The translations under genes and the position numbers were made by a program. Positions 22,606 through 32,618 of a DNA stretch of 64,000 nt are shown one piece after another. Origin of the DNA: Sceloporus undulatus (taxonomy: Eukaryota; Chordata; Lepidosauria; Squamata; Phrynosomatidae); assembly GCF_019175285.1 (NCBI RefSeq), contig NC_056529.1, positions 21,999,853 through 22,063,852 of the forward strand, written 5' to 3'. The notes under the pieces are model-generated. The model ran no database searches and had not been told where the DNA came from. It worked only from the letters and a program-made list of their open reading frames with translations. The stretch's first letter is position 1. Each line of letters opens with the position of its first letter.

Positions 22606-23819
22606 GTCCAATGGATTCAGGGCCAGGAGGGAAATTTCATTGGATTGAGGGAGCCATCGTTCTCATTTTGGGGAGCCTTTCCTTCACTTTGCACCCCTTG
22701 GACCAAGTACACCTTGGATGAAGACCAAAGTGTGGCTGACCCCCTTTTTGCCTAGAAAAAGAGGGTCTCCAAATCTATTTGTAGGATGCAAATGAGTAAG
22801 AAAATACAGAACTGTTACATGCATCGGCTGTATGACTTGTAGGGCTAGTAAACAGGTTGATATGGCTACAAAAAGGCTTACGGATAGAGATGTTCCCGTT
22901 TGGGGCAATGTTTACAACGGCCTGGTACTAAAAACTGTGTGAGAAGGGAAACATAACCATGATGTAAATGGAGTGAATTTAATCAATATTCCAAAGAACA
23001 AGGTCTGAAGGAAGATCAGGAAGCCTTTTATGTTTAATTATACTTTTAATTATCAGACAATGGTTAAAAACAATTATTAAAACAGGGAAAATAATAAAAT
23101 TGGTTTCTTTAAATAATAATAATAATAATAACTGATAAATTAATAGTATTATTATACCTTTGTGGAATTATGCATAGTATGTGACGAAAGGAAGGCAATA
23201 ATAATAATAATAATAATAAATAAATAAATGAAGATATTAATAATTTTGTGTGTGTGGATTTTTAAAAAATTACTGGTTTAGTTAATATTAAATGGCTTGA
23301 TATGAATAAGATTTAGATAGAGGTAGTAAAGACTGGACAAGTAACGCAATTTACTACTTCTTGTATGTGGGATGTTATGTAAAAGGCATTTTTAAATATC
23401 ATCGTACGCAGGTTATAATGTTATTTTAGAAATAAAATGTTTAATAAAATAAAATGAATAATTAATTAATAATAAAATAAATTATTATTATTACTATTAA
23501 TGATTTTTTAAAACACCCCCCAGGAAAAATTTTGGAGACCCCCTTTGGACCCAGAGATGGGAAAAAACCCCCTTCATGGAGGACAGGGAGAGGCTTGGGG
23601 GGCCAAGGGGGTCCTCTGACACGGGAGCTGACACGGGAGTTGCATTCACACGTTCACAGACACAAACTGAGCCCCCCGACCCTTCCTCTTCCTCACCCGA
23701 GGCCTGTCCCCGGCGTCCAGCTCCAGGGCCCCCTTGGCCAGCTTCATGGCCCCCTGGAGCGGCTTCACGGAGGGCTCCAGCGCCGAGGAGGCCGAGCAAG
23801 AAGGGCTAGCCGACGCCAT
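6167..23819 (-). CDS. VPS9D1: VPS9 domain-containing protein 1
   Basis: Fifteen coding exons, listed 5' to 3' on the minus strand: 23697-23819, 21622-21697, 20224-20316, 18327-18486, 17636-17747, 16634-16696, 15091-15143, 14473-14560, 14268-14353, 13302-13816, 12250-12379, 11170-11378, 10293-10377, 8751-8855, 6167-6260. Total 1992 nt, 663 aa (human about 631). The start codon has a good Kozak context (GCC ATG G). The N-terminus carries an MIT-like helical region ([18 protein letters not shown], then [12 protein letters not shown]). A basic coiled segment follows ([16 protein letters not shown]). Exon 10 is a serine-rich linker of about 170 residues. The C-terminal 200 residues form the VPS9-type module ([54 protein letters not shown]). 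VPS9 domains of other proteins activate Rab5-family GTPases; that this one does so is inferred. Two introns, after exons 5 and 7, use GC donors. Confidence 0.95.
6660..6778 (+). mobile_element. tRNA-derived SINE (lizard type), truncated
   Basis: Begins GAGCCAGCGTGGTGCAGTGG (A-box region) with a B-box-like GATTCAAATCC at about 6715. It is the head of the SINE seen more fully at 8385-8594. It lies in VPS9D1's last intron. Confidence 0.75.
7083..7127. repeat. (TAA)n microsatellite
   Basis: About 14 TAA units in the last intron of VPS9D1. Downstream, 7140-7205 is a diverged interspersed-repeat fragment (CCGGCTGCCACTCTG, then AAAGTGCTGGTTATAACC) also seen at 37150-37220. From 7270 to 8380 I see no recognisable feature. 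Confidence 0.9.
8385..8594 (+). mobile_element. tRNA-derived SINE (Sauria-type), near full length
   Basis: The head is GAGCCAGTGTGGCCTAGTAG. The B box is in CAGGGTTCAAATCC. It continues with CACTGGGTGACCTTGGGCAA, CTCAGCCTCAGAGGAAGGCA and a tail AACAACTTGAAGGCATGTAA. The order matches the common squamate tRNA-SINE that shares its 3' end with a LINE. Confidence 0.8.
10080..10270 (-). mobile_element. CR1 LINE fragment
   Basis: CCTCCTCTCAATCTTATCAA and AACCATTCCTCATGGGACC correspond, on the minus strand, to the C-terminal and 3' region of CR1. It abuts VPS9D1 exon 13. Confidence 0.55.
10600..10816 (-). mobile_element. Tigger-like MITE, full length (about 217 bp)
   Basis: Terminal ACAGTAGGTCTTTGATATCC is mirrored by GGAGGGCCGGCTGTAA at the other end. 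The interior has TTCCATGGATGCTCAAGTC and CAAGGTTTGCTTTTTGGAA. It is the only copy in the window with both ends. Confidence 0.65.
12646..12856. mobile_element. Palindromic hAT-like MITE
   Basis: The left end GGTCTTTTTCACACAATAC is mirrored by GTTGTGTGAAAGAGACC. Internal arms carry TTTAACTGCCACAG and CATGGCAGTTAAAG, with CCTGGGATTTGCAG opposite ATCCCAGGATTCC. It lies in the VPS9D1 intron between exons 10 and 11. Confidence 0.75.
16951..17200. repeat. (TAA)n with adjoining AT-rich interspersed repeat
   Basis: About 16 TAA units (16951-16999) are followed by TATCCCGCTCCTCTGAACAA and AAGCGGCTTACATTAAAAT. A similar unit occurs at 20849-21065, with TAATAATTTATTTTAGCCTG. They look like the 3' tails of a retroposon family; family not assigned. 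Confidence 0.55.
18538..18795. mobile_element. Diverged palindromic hAT-like MITE
   Basis: CACTTTAACTGCCCCGGC and CCCCAGGATTCCATAGAATG belong to the same family as 12646-12856. It ends with TTGTGCAGTGTGGATAAACC. It lies in VPS9D1 intron 3, directly upstream of exon 4. Confidence 0.6.
18893..19015 (-). mobile_element. tRNA-SINE 3' part
   Basis: GTCAAGTGGACTTTGACTTA, then TGGCAACTCTATGAATGA, is a diverged minus-strand copy of the SINE 3' half. The rest of VPS9D1 intron 3 (19020-20223) holds a partial MITE at about 19509-19690 related to 61215-61558 and otherwise nothing I recognise. Confidence 0.45.
20849..21065. repeat. AT-rich interspersed repeat with TAA tract
   Basis: Related in layout to 16951-17200, with a TAA tract, CCAGTGGATCAAGGCAGGTC and long A-rich sequence. 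A (TTA)n tract sits at about 21101-21119. It lies in VPS9D1 intron 2. Confidence 0.5.
21744..22126 (+). mobile_element. CR1 LINE 3' end
   Basis: It carries GAGGTGATATGATAGCCCTG, AAGAGATTTCACCTAAATAT and the typical terminal TTGGACTGGATCAGGGCCC followed by TTCTAACTCTAGGGTTCTAT. It is 5' truncated and lies in VPS9D1 intron 1, just upstream of exon 2. Confidence 0.85.
22265..22485 (+). mobile_element. Second CR1 LINE 3' end
   Basis: From about 22361 its sequence is nearly identical to 21998-22102 of the preceding copy (both contain CAATGGGGATGCTTTGATGG and AGAAGAAGGGGGTTGGACTG). Upstream of that the two diverge. Confidence 0.85.
22486..22605 (+). mobile_element. tRNA-SINE 3' half with (ACA)n tail
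   Basis: CTTGCCAAGAAAACCCCTTG, then AGGTTCATCTTAGGGTC, then a tail of about 13 ACA/CAA units at 22566-22605. It directly follows a CR1 end. Confidence 0.8.
23030..23510. repeat. AT-rich tract with several (TAA)n runs
   Basis: A very AT-rich 480-bp stretch has TAA/TTA runs at about 23108, 23199 and 23470. It lies in VPS9D1 intron 1 close to the CpG promoter. No gene signal was seen. Confidence 0.7.
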
Positions 23820-24101
23820 GGCTGCGCCGGAACCTTCTCGCTCCGCTGCGGTTTCCGGACGGAACGTATACGGCGACTCACGAAAAGCCCGGACCAATAG
23901 GAGCGACGAACACCGGGCAAGTGAAGCCGAAGGGATGGCAGGGCCTCTCTTCCTCCCTGCGTTCTGATTGGCTGCCACTACCGCCTCTTCCTCCTCCTGC
24001 CGCCAGGGGTCGCTGCCGGACAAGGCCCAGGAGGCAGAGGAGGCTTCGCGGCGCGGAGCCAGAGCTGGCCCTCGGCGGCCTCGGTGCGGACGGACGCGGC
24101 C
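23820..24101. promoter_or_regulatory. Bidirectional CpG promoter of VPS9D1 and ZNF276
   Basis: Only 282 bp separate the divergent start codons of VPS9D1 (23819, minus) and ZNF276 (24102, plus). The interval is GC- and CpG-rich. It has two CCAAT boxes in opposite orientation (CCAAT at 23894-23898, ATTGG at 23967-23971) and no TATA box. This is the usual layout of a shared housekeeping promoter. Transcription start sites cannot be read from the sequence. Confidence 0.75.
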
Positions 24102-27100
24102 ATGAAGCGGGATCGTCGCGGGCGGTTCCTGCCGGCCCCCGCAGCAGCCCCGCAGGCACCGAGGAGCCGCCGCTGCCGGGGAAGAGGAGGAGGAGGAGGA
24201 GGCCCCGCCGCCCTGGAGGCCCAGGAGGAGGAGGAGGCCCCGCCGCCGGAGGAGCCCCAGGGTGAGGCGGAGGAAGGCCCCGGCCGGCCTTAGACGCCTT
24301 CCAAGGGTCCCTAGATCTCTCCCTCTTTCGCCCCAGTTGGGGTCACAGATTGGGAAGGGAGCCCCTCCTTCTGCCCCGCAGGAATACATGGGATCTTGGA
24401 GTCAGAAGGGACTCTCAAGGGACATCCAGCCGAGACCCCCTTCTTCTTCTTCTGGTATTGTTATTGGTATTATTACTGTGCCAGGCAGGAATGCATGGGA
24501 TCCTGGACTTGGAAGGGATACCCAAGGGCCAGACAGTCCAAGCCCCTTCCTTCCTCTGCCCTGCAGGGATACATAGGGCCCCGGAGCTGCAAGGGACTAC
24601 TGAGGGCCATACAGTCCAACCCTGACCTTCAGTGAGACCCCATCCAAGGATCATAGGGCCCTAGAGATGGAAGAGGACCCCCCCCCAAGGGCCAGCCAGC
24701 CTCTGCTTAAAGAAGGAGTCATAGAATTGGAAGAGATCTCAAAGGCTATCCAGTCCAACCCACTTCTTCTGCCATTCAAAACACCCCTGAGAGATGGCCA
24801 TCATGTCCTCCATTTTGTGGTGCCTTGTCCTCCTTTCAGCTGAGGACATCTGGTCTCCCTGAATAAAGAGAGAGTTGAGGGGAAGGAAACGCCAAGATCG
24901 GCTGGAAAAGGAGAAATGCGCTCCAGTGTCTTTATGGAAGTGACATTGAGAAACCAATCCGTTATTAGAAAGGCTTTATTGATCTTGCTGATGCATTTTG
25001 GGAAGAGCTGGTTTTCCTATTCCTCTCTTTCTGCAGACAGAGCCTCTGCCTTGAACTCAGCGCCAGCAAGATCCATAAAGCCCTTTTAATAACAACAACA
25101 ATAATGGCATGGCTTATCAGCATTTGTTCCACAACATCGGAGAACGTCTCTCCTTTTCCAAATGGAATAAAGCCTCCCTTTAGAACAGCGGTTCCCAAAC
25201 TTTGGTCCTCCAAATGTTTTGGACTTCAGTGCCCAGATGCCCCAGCAATCAGGAATTCTGGGATATGCAGTCCAAAGGTTTGAGAGCCACAGCTTTAAAA
25301 GTGCTCCTCTTCCGCACAGCTTTCCGGTGCCTTTTGCCTGGCACAATGGGGAATTCTGACCTTCCTGTCCTCTTTGTCCCTCTTGCAGGCATCGGCCGGG
25401 GCTTAAGCACAGGCTACTGCCGCCTTTGCCACGGGAAGTTCTCCTCCCGGAGCCTGAGGAACGCCTTCGGAAAGGCCCCCGCGATGGACGGCAGCTCCGA
25501 GAAGCAGCGGCGCCTGGACCACGTCTTCTTCGCCGATTTCCAGCGGCTGGTAGGGGTGGCGGCCCGGCCGGACCCGTCCCTCCCACAGTCCGTCTGCAAG
25601 AAGTGCCATGCCCAGTTCTACAAGTGCCACAGCATCCTCAAGGCTTTCATCCAGAAGGTGAACCTCTCGCCCATGGGGCACCTCAAGACCCGAGGCAGGT
25701 AGGTTGAGACGCTTGTGCCACTCAGGCAGCGGGGTTGGCAGGTAAACACACACATACCTGCGGAAAGCAAGATGGCCCAGATGCCAGTAGCTAAGCAAAT
25801 GCTTGCAAAGTGGCTACTGTTGGTCAGGGTGGCAAAGATCATTGTTTCCAGTTGTATTGCAGATCATTTCCACTAGTATTTCGTGGACTAATAGCTTGCA
25901 CAGTGTTGTTTGCATAGCCAAAATGCTCTAGAAAAGCTTTGACTTGTTTGGCATGTTACAACAACCAACAAAGTTTGCCAAAGTTCTGGTTTTAGATTAA
26001 GAGCAGCAGCGTCTGATCTCCATCTGTCTTCCCTGCGAGGTGCCTGATCTGTGCTGCCTTCTCTTTCATGCTCAGGAACAATGTTGTCCAGTCTCCTCTG
26101 CCTGATGCCGAAGGAAATGCTCCCTGCCGGGGTAAGTCAACTTGCTCTGCCACGGCTCAGTTTATCCGTGTTGACGCAGCGGCTGCCATGTTGCTTCCAC
26201 AAAAAGCCAGGAGTGCTTTGCCTGCCCTTCTGACCGTTGGAGATCTTGGGTTCCCACACAGTAGCCCTGGGGCAAGTGAAGAGTCCCGAAGCTTCAACTC
26301 CCAAATGTTGCTTAATGAATTCTAAAATACAACAACGGTTGTGTTGTTGTTGTTCTGTGCCATGAAGTCATTTCTGACTTATGGTGACCCTAAGGTGCAC
26401 CTATCATGGGGTTTTCTTGGCAAGATTTGGTCAGAGGAAGTTTGCCATGGCCTTCCCCTGAGGTTCAGAGAGTATGACTTGTCCAAAGTAATCTGGTAGG
26501 TTTTATGGTCGAAGTGAGAATCAAACTCTGGTCTCCAGTCATAGTCCAACGCTCAAACCGCTGTAAAAACAGCCAGATCCAGATCCATTGTGCATTATTT
26601 TTCACCGTTTAACAACAACAAAAATTAACATGTCCGCACCGTTCTAACTTTGAATCAGAGGACGTTCCCTCCAGTGATGTAATGCTGGTCTCTGCCAGCA
26701 TGTTATTCCAGGTGACATTGCAAGTTGTACTGTCTCCACCATTTTCCTTGTTACACACCTTCCAGCTGACTCTGATTTATGGCTCTCCTTTCCTAGCCTT
26801 TTCTTGGCAGGATTTATTCAGCTCTTGCCTTGCCTCTGAAGCTGAGAGAGAGTGTGACTTGCCCAAGGTGTCCATGGCTGAATGGGGATTCAAACCTGGG
26901 TTTCCTGGAGTCTTAGTCCAGCAGTGAAACTGCTACAGCATATTGACTTTCCTGTATTATCTCACCTGATTTTGGAAGGCATTTGTGGCCTTTTCAGAGC
27001 AAAGAATTGCCTTAAAGTCAGCTCAGAAAAAGATCTAATTCTTGGTAGAAGGTCCACAGAAGCGGTGCTTAGGGTCGACATATGGCCTGTGGGGTGCGCT

Positions 27101-30100
27101 TTGTGCCCATCCGTGTGGGGCAGCCATTCTAATTTCCTCCTTTGTCTTGCAGACCTGATCGCCTCCAGCCCCCAGTGCCTCCACAACCTGGTGCTGTGGA
27201 CTCACAACCACGCCGGGAGCTGCCGGATCACGCCGACCCTGCAGAGCGTGTTGTCCTCTGGGTATTGCGGTATCCTCCGAGCCGTCTGGGGCTGCGGGGA
27301 GGGCCACAACTACACCATGAGCACCGATGCGGACTGCAGCAGCCCGTTGGCGGGGGACACCTTGTCTGCCAAGCAGAACCTGAACAAGGACACCTGCCAG
27401 CATATGACTGGCAATGGGGTGGATGCTGAGAGCAATAGGGTGGCCTCAGTACCACTGCCACCACAGCATGGCCCAGTGAGGACAGCCGCCTGCCAGCCAC
27501 CTGCAAACAGCGGGACTGCTTTGCCAGCATTGAGCATAGAAAACCAGCTCCCTGAGAGCCAGGATTTGAACTCATGGCAAGAGACACCCAGGACCCCTTT
27601 GCAAGAGGAAAACCTGCCCCAGTTGGCCCATCCTATCAATGGTAGTCCCGGTAAGAGGTTGTGGGGAGCCCAACCCCTGGCAGCTGCACAGATCCAGAAT
27701 TGCTTTCAGAAAGTAATTTCTCTATTGCTGCAGTTAAGAAAGCCGACACAATTCTTGGTTGCATCAATAGGAGTATAGGGTCTAGATTGAGTGAAGTCTT
27801 AGTCCCACTCTTTTCTGCTTTGGTCAGGCCTGACAAAGGACATTGTGTCCAGTTCTGGGCACCACAGTTCAAAAAGGACATGGAGAAGGGGGAATATATC
27901 CAGGGGAGGGTAGCCAGAAGGATGAAGGGTCTGGAAACCATGCTTTATGAGGAGAGACTTAGGGAGCTTCTGGGTATGTTTGGCTTGGAGAAGAGATGGT
28001 TAAGAGGTGATATGATAGCCCTGTTTGAATATTTGAAGGGATCTCCTGTTGAGGGTGGAGCAAACTTGTTTTCTGCTGCTCCAGAGACTAGGAAGCAGAG
28101 CAGTGGATTCAAAATACAGGAAAAGAGATTCCACCTAAACATTAGGAAGTAAGAGATGTTTGACAGTAGAAGATGCTCCTGCCTTGGATGGTGGTGGGGT
28201 CTCCTTCTTTGGAGGTTTTTAAACGGAGGCTGGATGGCCATCTATAGGGAGTGCTTTGACTGTGTATTCCTGCATGGGCAAAGGGGGTTGGACTGGATCA
28301 GGGCCCTTGAGGTCTCTTCCAGCTCTATGATTCTAAGCTTCCTTCCCCCTCCTTGCAATGAATATTTCCTCAACCAAGGTCCTAAGAGACCACCAGGTTG
28401 ATGGAGCAGGCTCCCTCTTACTTGGAAAAGCTCATGTCCGAATCCTTGGACCCAAGTGTTACAGAAGAGACGCTCTTTGGGTGGGTGACTGTCCTCCATT
28501 TGTAACCTGCCCCGTTCTCCCTTTCCTTAGGGCCTCTGAGCGAGACGCTGGTTCTGCCTGCAACCCTGGATGAGCGGGTAAAAGACGAGTTCAGTGACCT
28601 TTCTGAGGGGTGAGAGAAGAGTGGGTTTGAAATATTGTATTTACCAGCATGAATACTGTATAACCATAGAGGGGACCCATTCCTCACCGAAGGTCATGTT
28701 GGGCTCGTATGGGGAGGAGGGCTTGGGGCAGTGGCCCCACAGACACATTGGGGTGGACCTTTACTACAAGCTTGTCAAGGGAGTGTCATTTTAAGAACAG
28801 TTGTCCCTCTGTATTCATTGATTCACAGATTCAACCACACATGGCTTGAAAAAATGTTTTTTAATTCCAAAAAGCAAACCTTGATTTTGTCATTTGATAT
28901 AAGGGAGACCATTTTTCAATGCCATTGTACCGGGTGATTCAAAAAGAACAGTGCAAAAGTATGCTCTTTTTAAATATATGTTACTGTTTTAATGCTGCCC
29001 CTTCGCTTGCCTTCTGCTTTAGTCAAGAGTCTCTTTGCTTTCCCAGAGACTCCTCGAGCGACGATGACGAGAACGACAGGAGAGAGCGGTCTTCCGATGA
29101 CTCCTTTCAGCCTTGCTCAGAAAAGAGGTGAGGGTTTTTATTCTCTACCAAGCGATGTCCCTCTGGGTGTCCAGCATCAAAACAGGAGCAGTAGCTTTCT
29201 CTTGGAGTTTTACAGCCTTCTGTCCCTCTTCTCTTCATGCAGAAGTTCATAAACACTTGGAAGGAGAGATGGCCAACATAACTCCTAGCCCTTTCCAAAT
29301 TCCTCACATTGTCACATTCCTTTATATTTATGTGTTAATTACCTCTATAACCTTTTCCCCAGGAAGCTCAAGGTGGCCTACATGACTCTAGTGCACTCAC
29401 AAATTAGCCTCACAACAATCCTTTGAGGTAGTTTAGCCAGAGAGAGAAAGGGCACCCAGACCTTTTGTGGCTTGAGATGAGAACTTAGTTCTAGCAAGTC
29501 CATTGTTCTAACCTCCGCATGACACAGACTTGTGTATGTGGCCTTCCAGATGTTGCTAGATTGCAACTCTCACCTTCTGTACATTTATCCTCACAAGAGC
29601 CCTGTGGGGTAGGTCAGGCTGAGAAAGAGAGTCACCCAATGAATTTCATGACTCTGTTCCTGGATCTCCTGCATCTCAGGCAACAAGAGCTCCATGGGTG
29701 TCTTCCCCTTTCCTCTCCCAGGGTGTCCAACAACAGAAAATCTGAAAGCAAAGGCACAAAGATGGAAGAGCCCAAAATACGGAAGAAACCAGGGCCCAAA
29801 CCTGGCTGGAAAAAGAAGATCAAGTGTGAAAGGTAGAGCGCCAAACACTTGCAGCAAGGAAGAGACGGAGCCACTCTCCCATTGAGTGACCTCTTCCCTG
29901 TTTTCTTCTTTTCCAGGGAAGAGCTGCCTCCCATTTACAAGTGTCCTTACCAGGGCTGTACGGCCGTCTATCGAGGGGCGGATGGCATGAAGGTAGGTAA
30001 ATAGCCAGCCCCTCAGCTGGACTTATTTTCAGGGCCATGATGGTTCAGATTTTATGGGGAGGTATTAAGATTTCCCTCTTCCTTTCCAGTAAGGGCTGGT

Positions 30101-32140
30101 GGCACTCATTAAACGTGGAAGAGAAACAAATAAAATCAACCAGTCCAAAGAAGATGGTTACTTGATATTTTAATTGGTTGAAAATCCTGGTTTGGGGAGC
30201 TTTTGATGGAGAAAGTCACCCTTGTTCCTAAAGACTAAAAGCTTCCTGACGCAAATATGAGATTCACTGCAGATTTGATTAAAAGGACACAACTTTACCC
30301 TTCCTGAGTCCAAAGCTGTTCCTCCTATTGGTGCATCATGCCATGCAATAACCCATTCCACCAACATAGGGCAGATTTGGGAATAGCAAGGAGGCTGACG
30401 GATTTGTTGCACTGCTTTGGGCATTTGATCACTGTAATTACCTGCGCTGGGTAGTTAGGCTGGTCAGCAAGATCGCAGTCTTAACTATACAATTGCTGTA
30501 CCCCAAATTGTAGTTGCCACTTTAAATTTCTACCAGGCCAGGCAAGGGAATAAAACTGGAAAGGGAGAGGAAGGCTGCAGGGTGTAGACTGATCTCCGAG
30601 GTTTCCTCTTTTCTCTGGCATAGAAACACATCAAGGAGCACCATGAAGAGGTCCGGGAAAGACCCTGCCCACATCCAGGGTGCAACAAGGTCTTCATGAT
30701 TGACCGGTACCTTCAGCGCCACGTGAAGCTCATTCACACAGGTGGGCTTGTGCCTTGACAAAAGGGGCTTCATAAAGGAAGGCAGGGCACTGACTTGCAG
30801 AGGTATGGAACTACATCTGTGATGTAGCCACAGATAGCATCACGTTAGCAAAAAGTACAAAAATTGGCACTGCTTTTAACATGTCACATTAGCCAATGGT
30901 ATCTTGTTGAGTCTTAGATTTTTGGATCGAATTTAAATCACTGCTGATCCAAAACCCTGCTCAGTAATGCCTGGTAAACTTTGAAGCCAAGGTTAAAAAA
31001 TATAATAAATCACAAAATAGAATCACAGAGTTGGAAGGTACCCGCGTGGCCATCTAGTTCAATGCCAGTGTTGGAATCCACTACAGCAACCCTAAAAGAT
31101 GACCATCCAACCGCTGTTTAAAGGCCTCCAAGGATTTTAGTCAAAATCTCCTTCCTTCTGACTTGAAGATCTTACCTTCTGGAGCAGCAGAAATCAAATG
31201 TACCCCATCGTACACATGAAACTGACTTGAAGGCACGCAATAACAACAAATATTGTATCCTTTCTCCCAGTCTTTTCATCACCAAAGTAAAAATACCCAG
31301 CTGCTGTAACTACTTGAGTTTCCATTGCACTACAACTATCCCACTTTTTCACCCTCCTTTCTCTGGTTGCAGAGGTACGGAACTACATCTGTGATGAATG
31401 TGGCCAAACGTTCAAGCAGCGGAAACACCTCTCCGTGCACCAGATGCGCCACTCAGGAGCAAAACCTCTCCAGTAAGTGTGCAGCCAGGTTACCTGCTAT
31501 ATGCTATACGTATAGCAGGCGCAGGCAGACAGCAGACTGGAATTTGCATAAAACAGTCAATCATAAAATTTCACAATCCCCAACCCACCACCAACATAAA
31601 ATATAACATCTGTGGCAGCCCTTGAGATATTTAAAAGAGGGCCATCATGCCTCCCCTCAGTCTTCTCTCCACCAAGCAGAACATGCCCAGATAGTTGTCA
31701 CTTATCTTTATAAGTTATTACTTACCCTTTTGGAAGCTGAGCCAGAGGAACGTGTTGTGATGTGTCTGCAGAAGCAAAAGGGTGCATCTCCTTCTCTCCT
31801 CACTTTCCATTTCACCCATTCCAGGTGCGAGATTTGCGGCTTCCAGTGCCGTCAGCGGGCGTCCCTCAAGTACCACATGACCAAACACAAAGCCGAAGCG
31901 GAACTGGAGTTTGCCTGCGACCAATGTGGGAAGCGTTTCGAGAAGGCCCACAACCTCAATGTCCACATGTCCATGGTGCACCCCTTGACCCAAACTCAGG
32001 ACAAAGCCAAGGCAGCTGAGCCTGAGCAGGCAGGGGTGCCAACCCCACCGCTGCTGGACGTGGCCCCGGGGACTGGCGACAGCCAGCCGGTAAAAGTGGA
32101 ACTCAGGGTGTTGCAGCCGTCGCAGCAGGAGCTGACCTGA
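24102..32140 (+). CDS. ZNF276: Zinc finger protein 276 (ZAD plus five C2H2 fingers)
   Basis: Eleven coding exons: 24102-24261, 25389-25698, 26076-26131, 27153-27650, 28531-28609, 29047-29127, 29722-29832, 29917-29992, 30624-30741, 31373-31472, 31825-32140. Total 1905 nt, 634 aa (human about 614). The start at 24102 (MKRDRRGRFL) matches the human N-terminus; an in-frame ATG lies 18 bp upstream at 24084. Exon 1 encodes a Gly/Glu/Pro-rich tract. A ZAD-type zinc-binding domain has C64-x2-C67 (CRLCHGKF) and C123-x2-C126 (CKKCHAQF). Exon 4 is a long Pro/Ser/Gln linker. An acidic stretch (EFSDLSEG, then SSSDDEND) precedes a basic patch RKKPGPKPGWKKK. Five C2H2 fingers follow from about residue 439: YKCPYQGC, RPCPHPGC, YICDEC, LQCEIC and FACDQC. 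The tail is Pro/Gln-rich. It is a probable DNA-binding nuclear protein; its targets are not visible. Confidence 0.96.
24376..24790 (-). repeat. Cluster of CR1-tail-like units in ZNF276 intron 1
   Basis: Four to five successive units carry ATGGGATC(T/C)TGGA or CATAGGGCCC, a G(A/C)AAGGGAC-like block and CCAGTCCAA-type motifs (near 24386, 24494, 24571, 24648 and 24718). The last, GTCATAGAATTGGAAGAGAT, is the clearest minus-strand CR1 3' end. Confidence 0.6.
26328..26563 (-). mobile_element. tRNA-SINE, near full length
   Basis: Minus-strand copy. The TGTTGTTGTTGTTCTGTGCC tail side leads into ATTTCTGACTTATGGTGACC, GGGGTTTTCTTGGCAAGATT and the head AGTCATAGTCCAACGCTC. It lies in ZNF276 intron 3. 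Confidence 0.8.
26746..26936 (-). mobile_element. tRNA-SINE, diverged
   Basis: CTGACTCTGATTTATGGCTC, then AGCTGAGAGAGAGTGTGACT, then GAATGGGGATTCAAACCTGG (B-box side). The same orientation as the preceding copy, 180 bp away. Confidence 0.7.
27690..28337 (+). mobile_element. CR1 LINE, last part of reverse-transcriptase ORF plus 3' UTR
   Basis: The forward translation shows the typical ORF2 tail: VQFWAPQFKKDMEK, GLETMLYEERLRELLG, GLEKRWLRGDMIALFEYLKG and KRFHLNIRK. The 3' UTR ends TTCCAGCTCTATGATTCTA. It is heavily 5' truncated and inactive. It sits in ZNF276 intron 4, starting only about 40 bp after the exon 4 donor. One could mistake it for exon read-through. Confidence 0.9.
28797..28929 (+). 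mobile_element. Tigger-like MITE, 5' part
   Basis: Begins ACAGTTGTCCCTCTGTATTC and carries AAAAAGCAAACCTTGATTTT. It lacks the 3' third. It lies in ZNF276 intron 5. Confidence 0.6.
31018..31200 (-). mobile_element. CR1 LINE 3' end
   Basis: AGAATCACAGAGTTGGAAGG, then GTGGCCATCTAGTTCAATGC, then CAACCGCTGTTTAAAGGCCT, reads as a minus-strand CR1 3' UTR. It lies in ZNF276 intron 9. Confidence 0.75.
31620..31765 (-). mobile_element. CR1 LINE internal fragment
   Basis: GAGATATTTAAAAGAGGGCC, then CCTCAGTCTTCTCTCCACCA, then AGAACATGCCCAGATAGTTG, is the minus-strand CR1 coding-end region. It lies in ZNF276 intron 10. Confidence 0.65.
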
Positions 32141-32580
32141 GAGACGCTGGGAATGCAGCCACCAATCTGGGCCTTGCATCATCCCACCCAGAATGGGATT
32201 TTTTAACATGTTGTTTTTAACAGATTCACACACACACACAAGAGGGACTTAATGGGGTGAGGAAATCAACATTTGCTTGCCACTCGTGAGAAGCTTCCCA
32301 CTGCTGTGACAACTGTTTTGCTTACTCTGTCTCTGCTTGCGTCCAGCATCGCAACGATGTTGTACGGAACGGTGCCTGTCTTTGCTAAGGGAACAAGGTA
32401 AGGAGGAGGGGGATCAAGGTCAGAAAAGTATCTTGACCTGTTAAAAAGGTACACAGGCAGGCTACCCTTCCAGGTGACTGTTAAGATGATGGAATGCTCC
32501 CTACTTAAATCACCCAGAAAACTAAATCCCAAAGCTAATCTACAAGCAAAGTCATAAAACAGAGCATTTGTAACCTAGTT

Positions 32581-32586
32581 TTTATT
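32581..32586 (-). terminator. FANCA: FANCA poly(A) signal
   Basis: TTTATT on the plus strand reads AATAAA on the minus strand, 166 bp after the FANCA stop codon (32752-32754). Cleavage at about 32560 would place the FANCA 3' end inside the ZNF276 3' UTR. Confidence 0.6.
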
Positions 32587-32612
32587 GTGACAAAAATCAT
32601 GGTTATGCTTGT

Positions 32613-32618
32613 AATAAA
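32613..32618 (+). terminator. ZNF276: ZNF276 poly(A) signal
   Basis: AATAAA lies 473 bp after the ZNF276 stop (32138-32140). Cleavage would fall at about 32635, beyond the FANCA poly(A) signal on the other strand. Confidence 0.6.

Noticed and set aside
23646-24389. 247-codon minus-strand frame through the shared promoter
   Set aside because: Only its last 41 codons (from 23819) before the splice donor are VPS9D1 exon 1. The rest is GC-rich promoter and the antisense of ZNF276 exon 1.
27661-28152. 163-codon plus-strand frame in ZNF276 intron 4
   Set aside because: It is the end of a CR1 reverse-transcriptase ORF, not host coding sequence.
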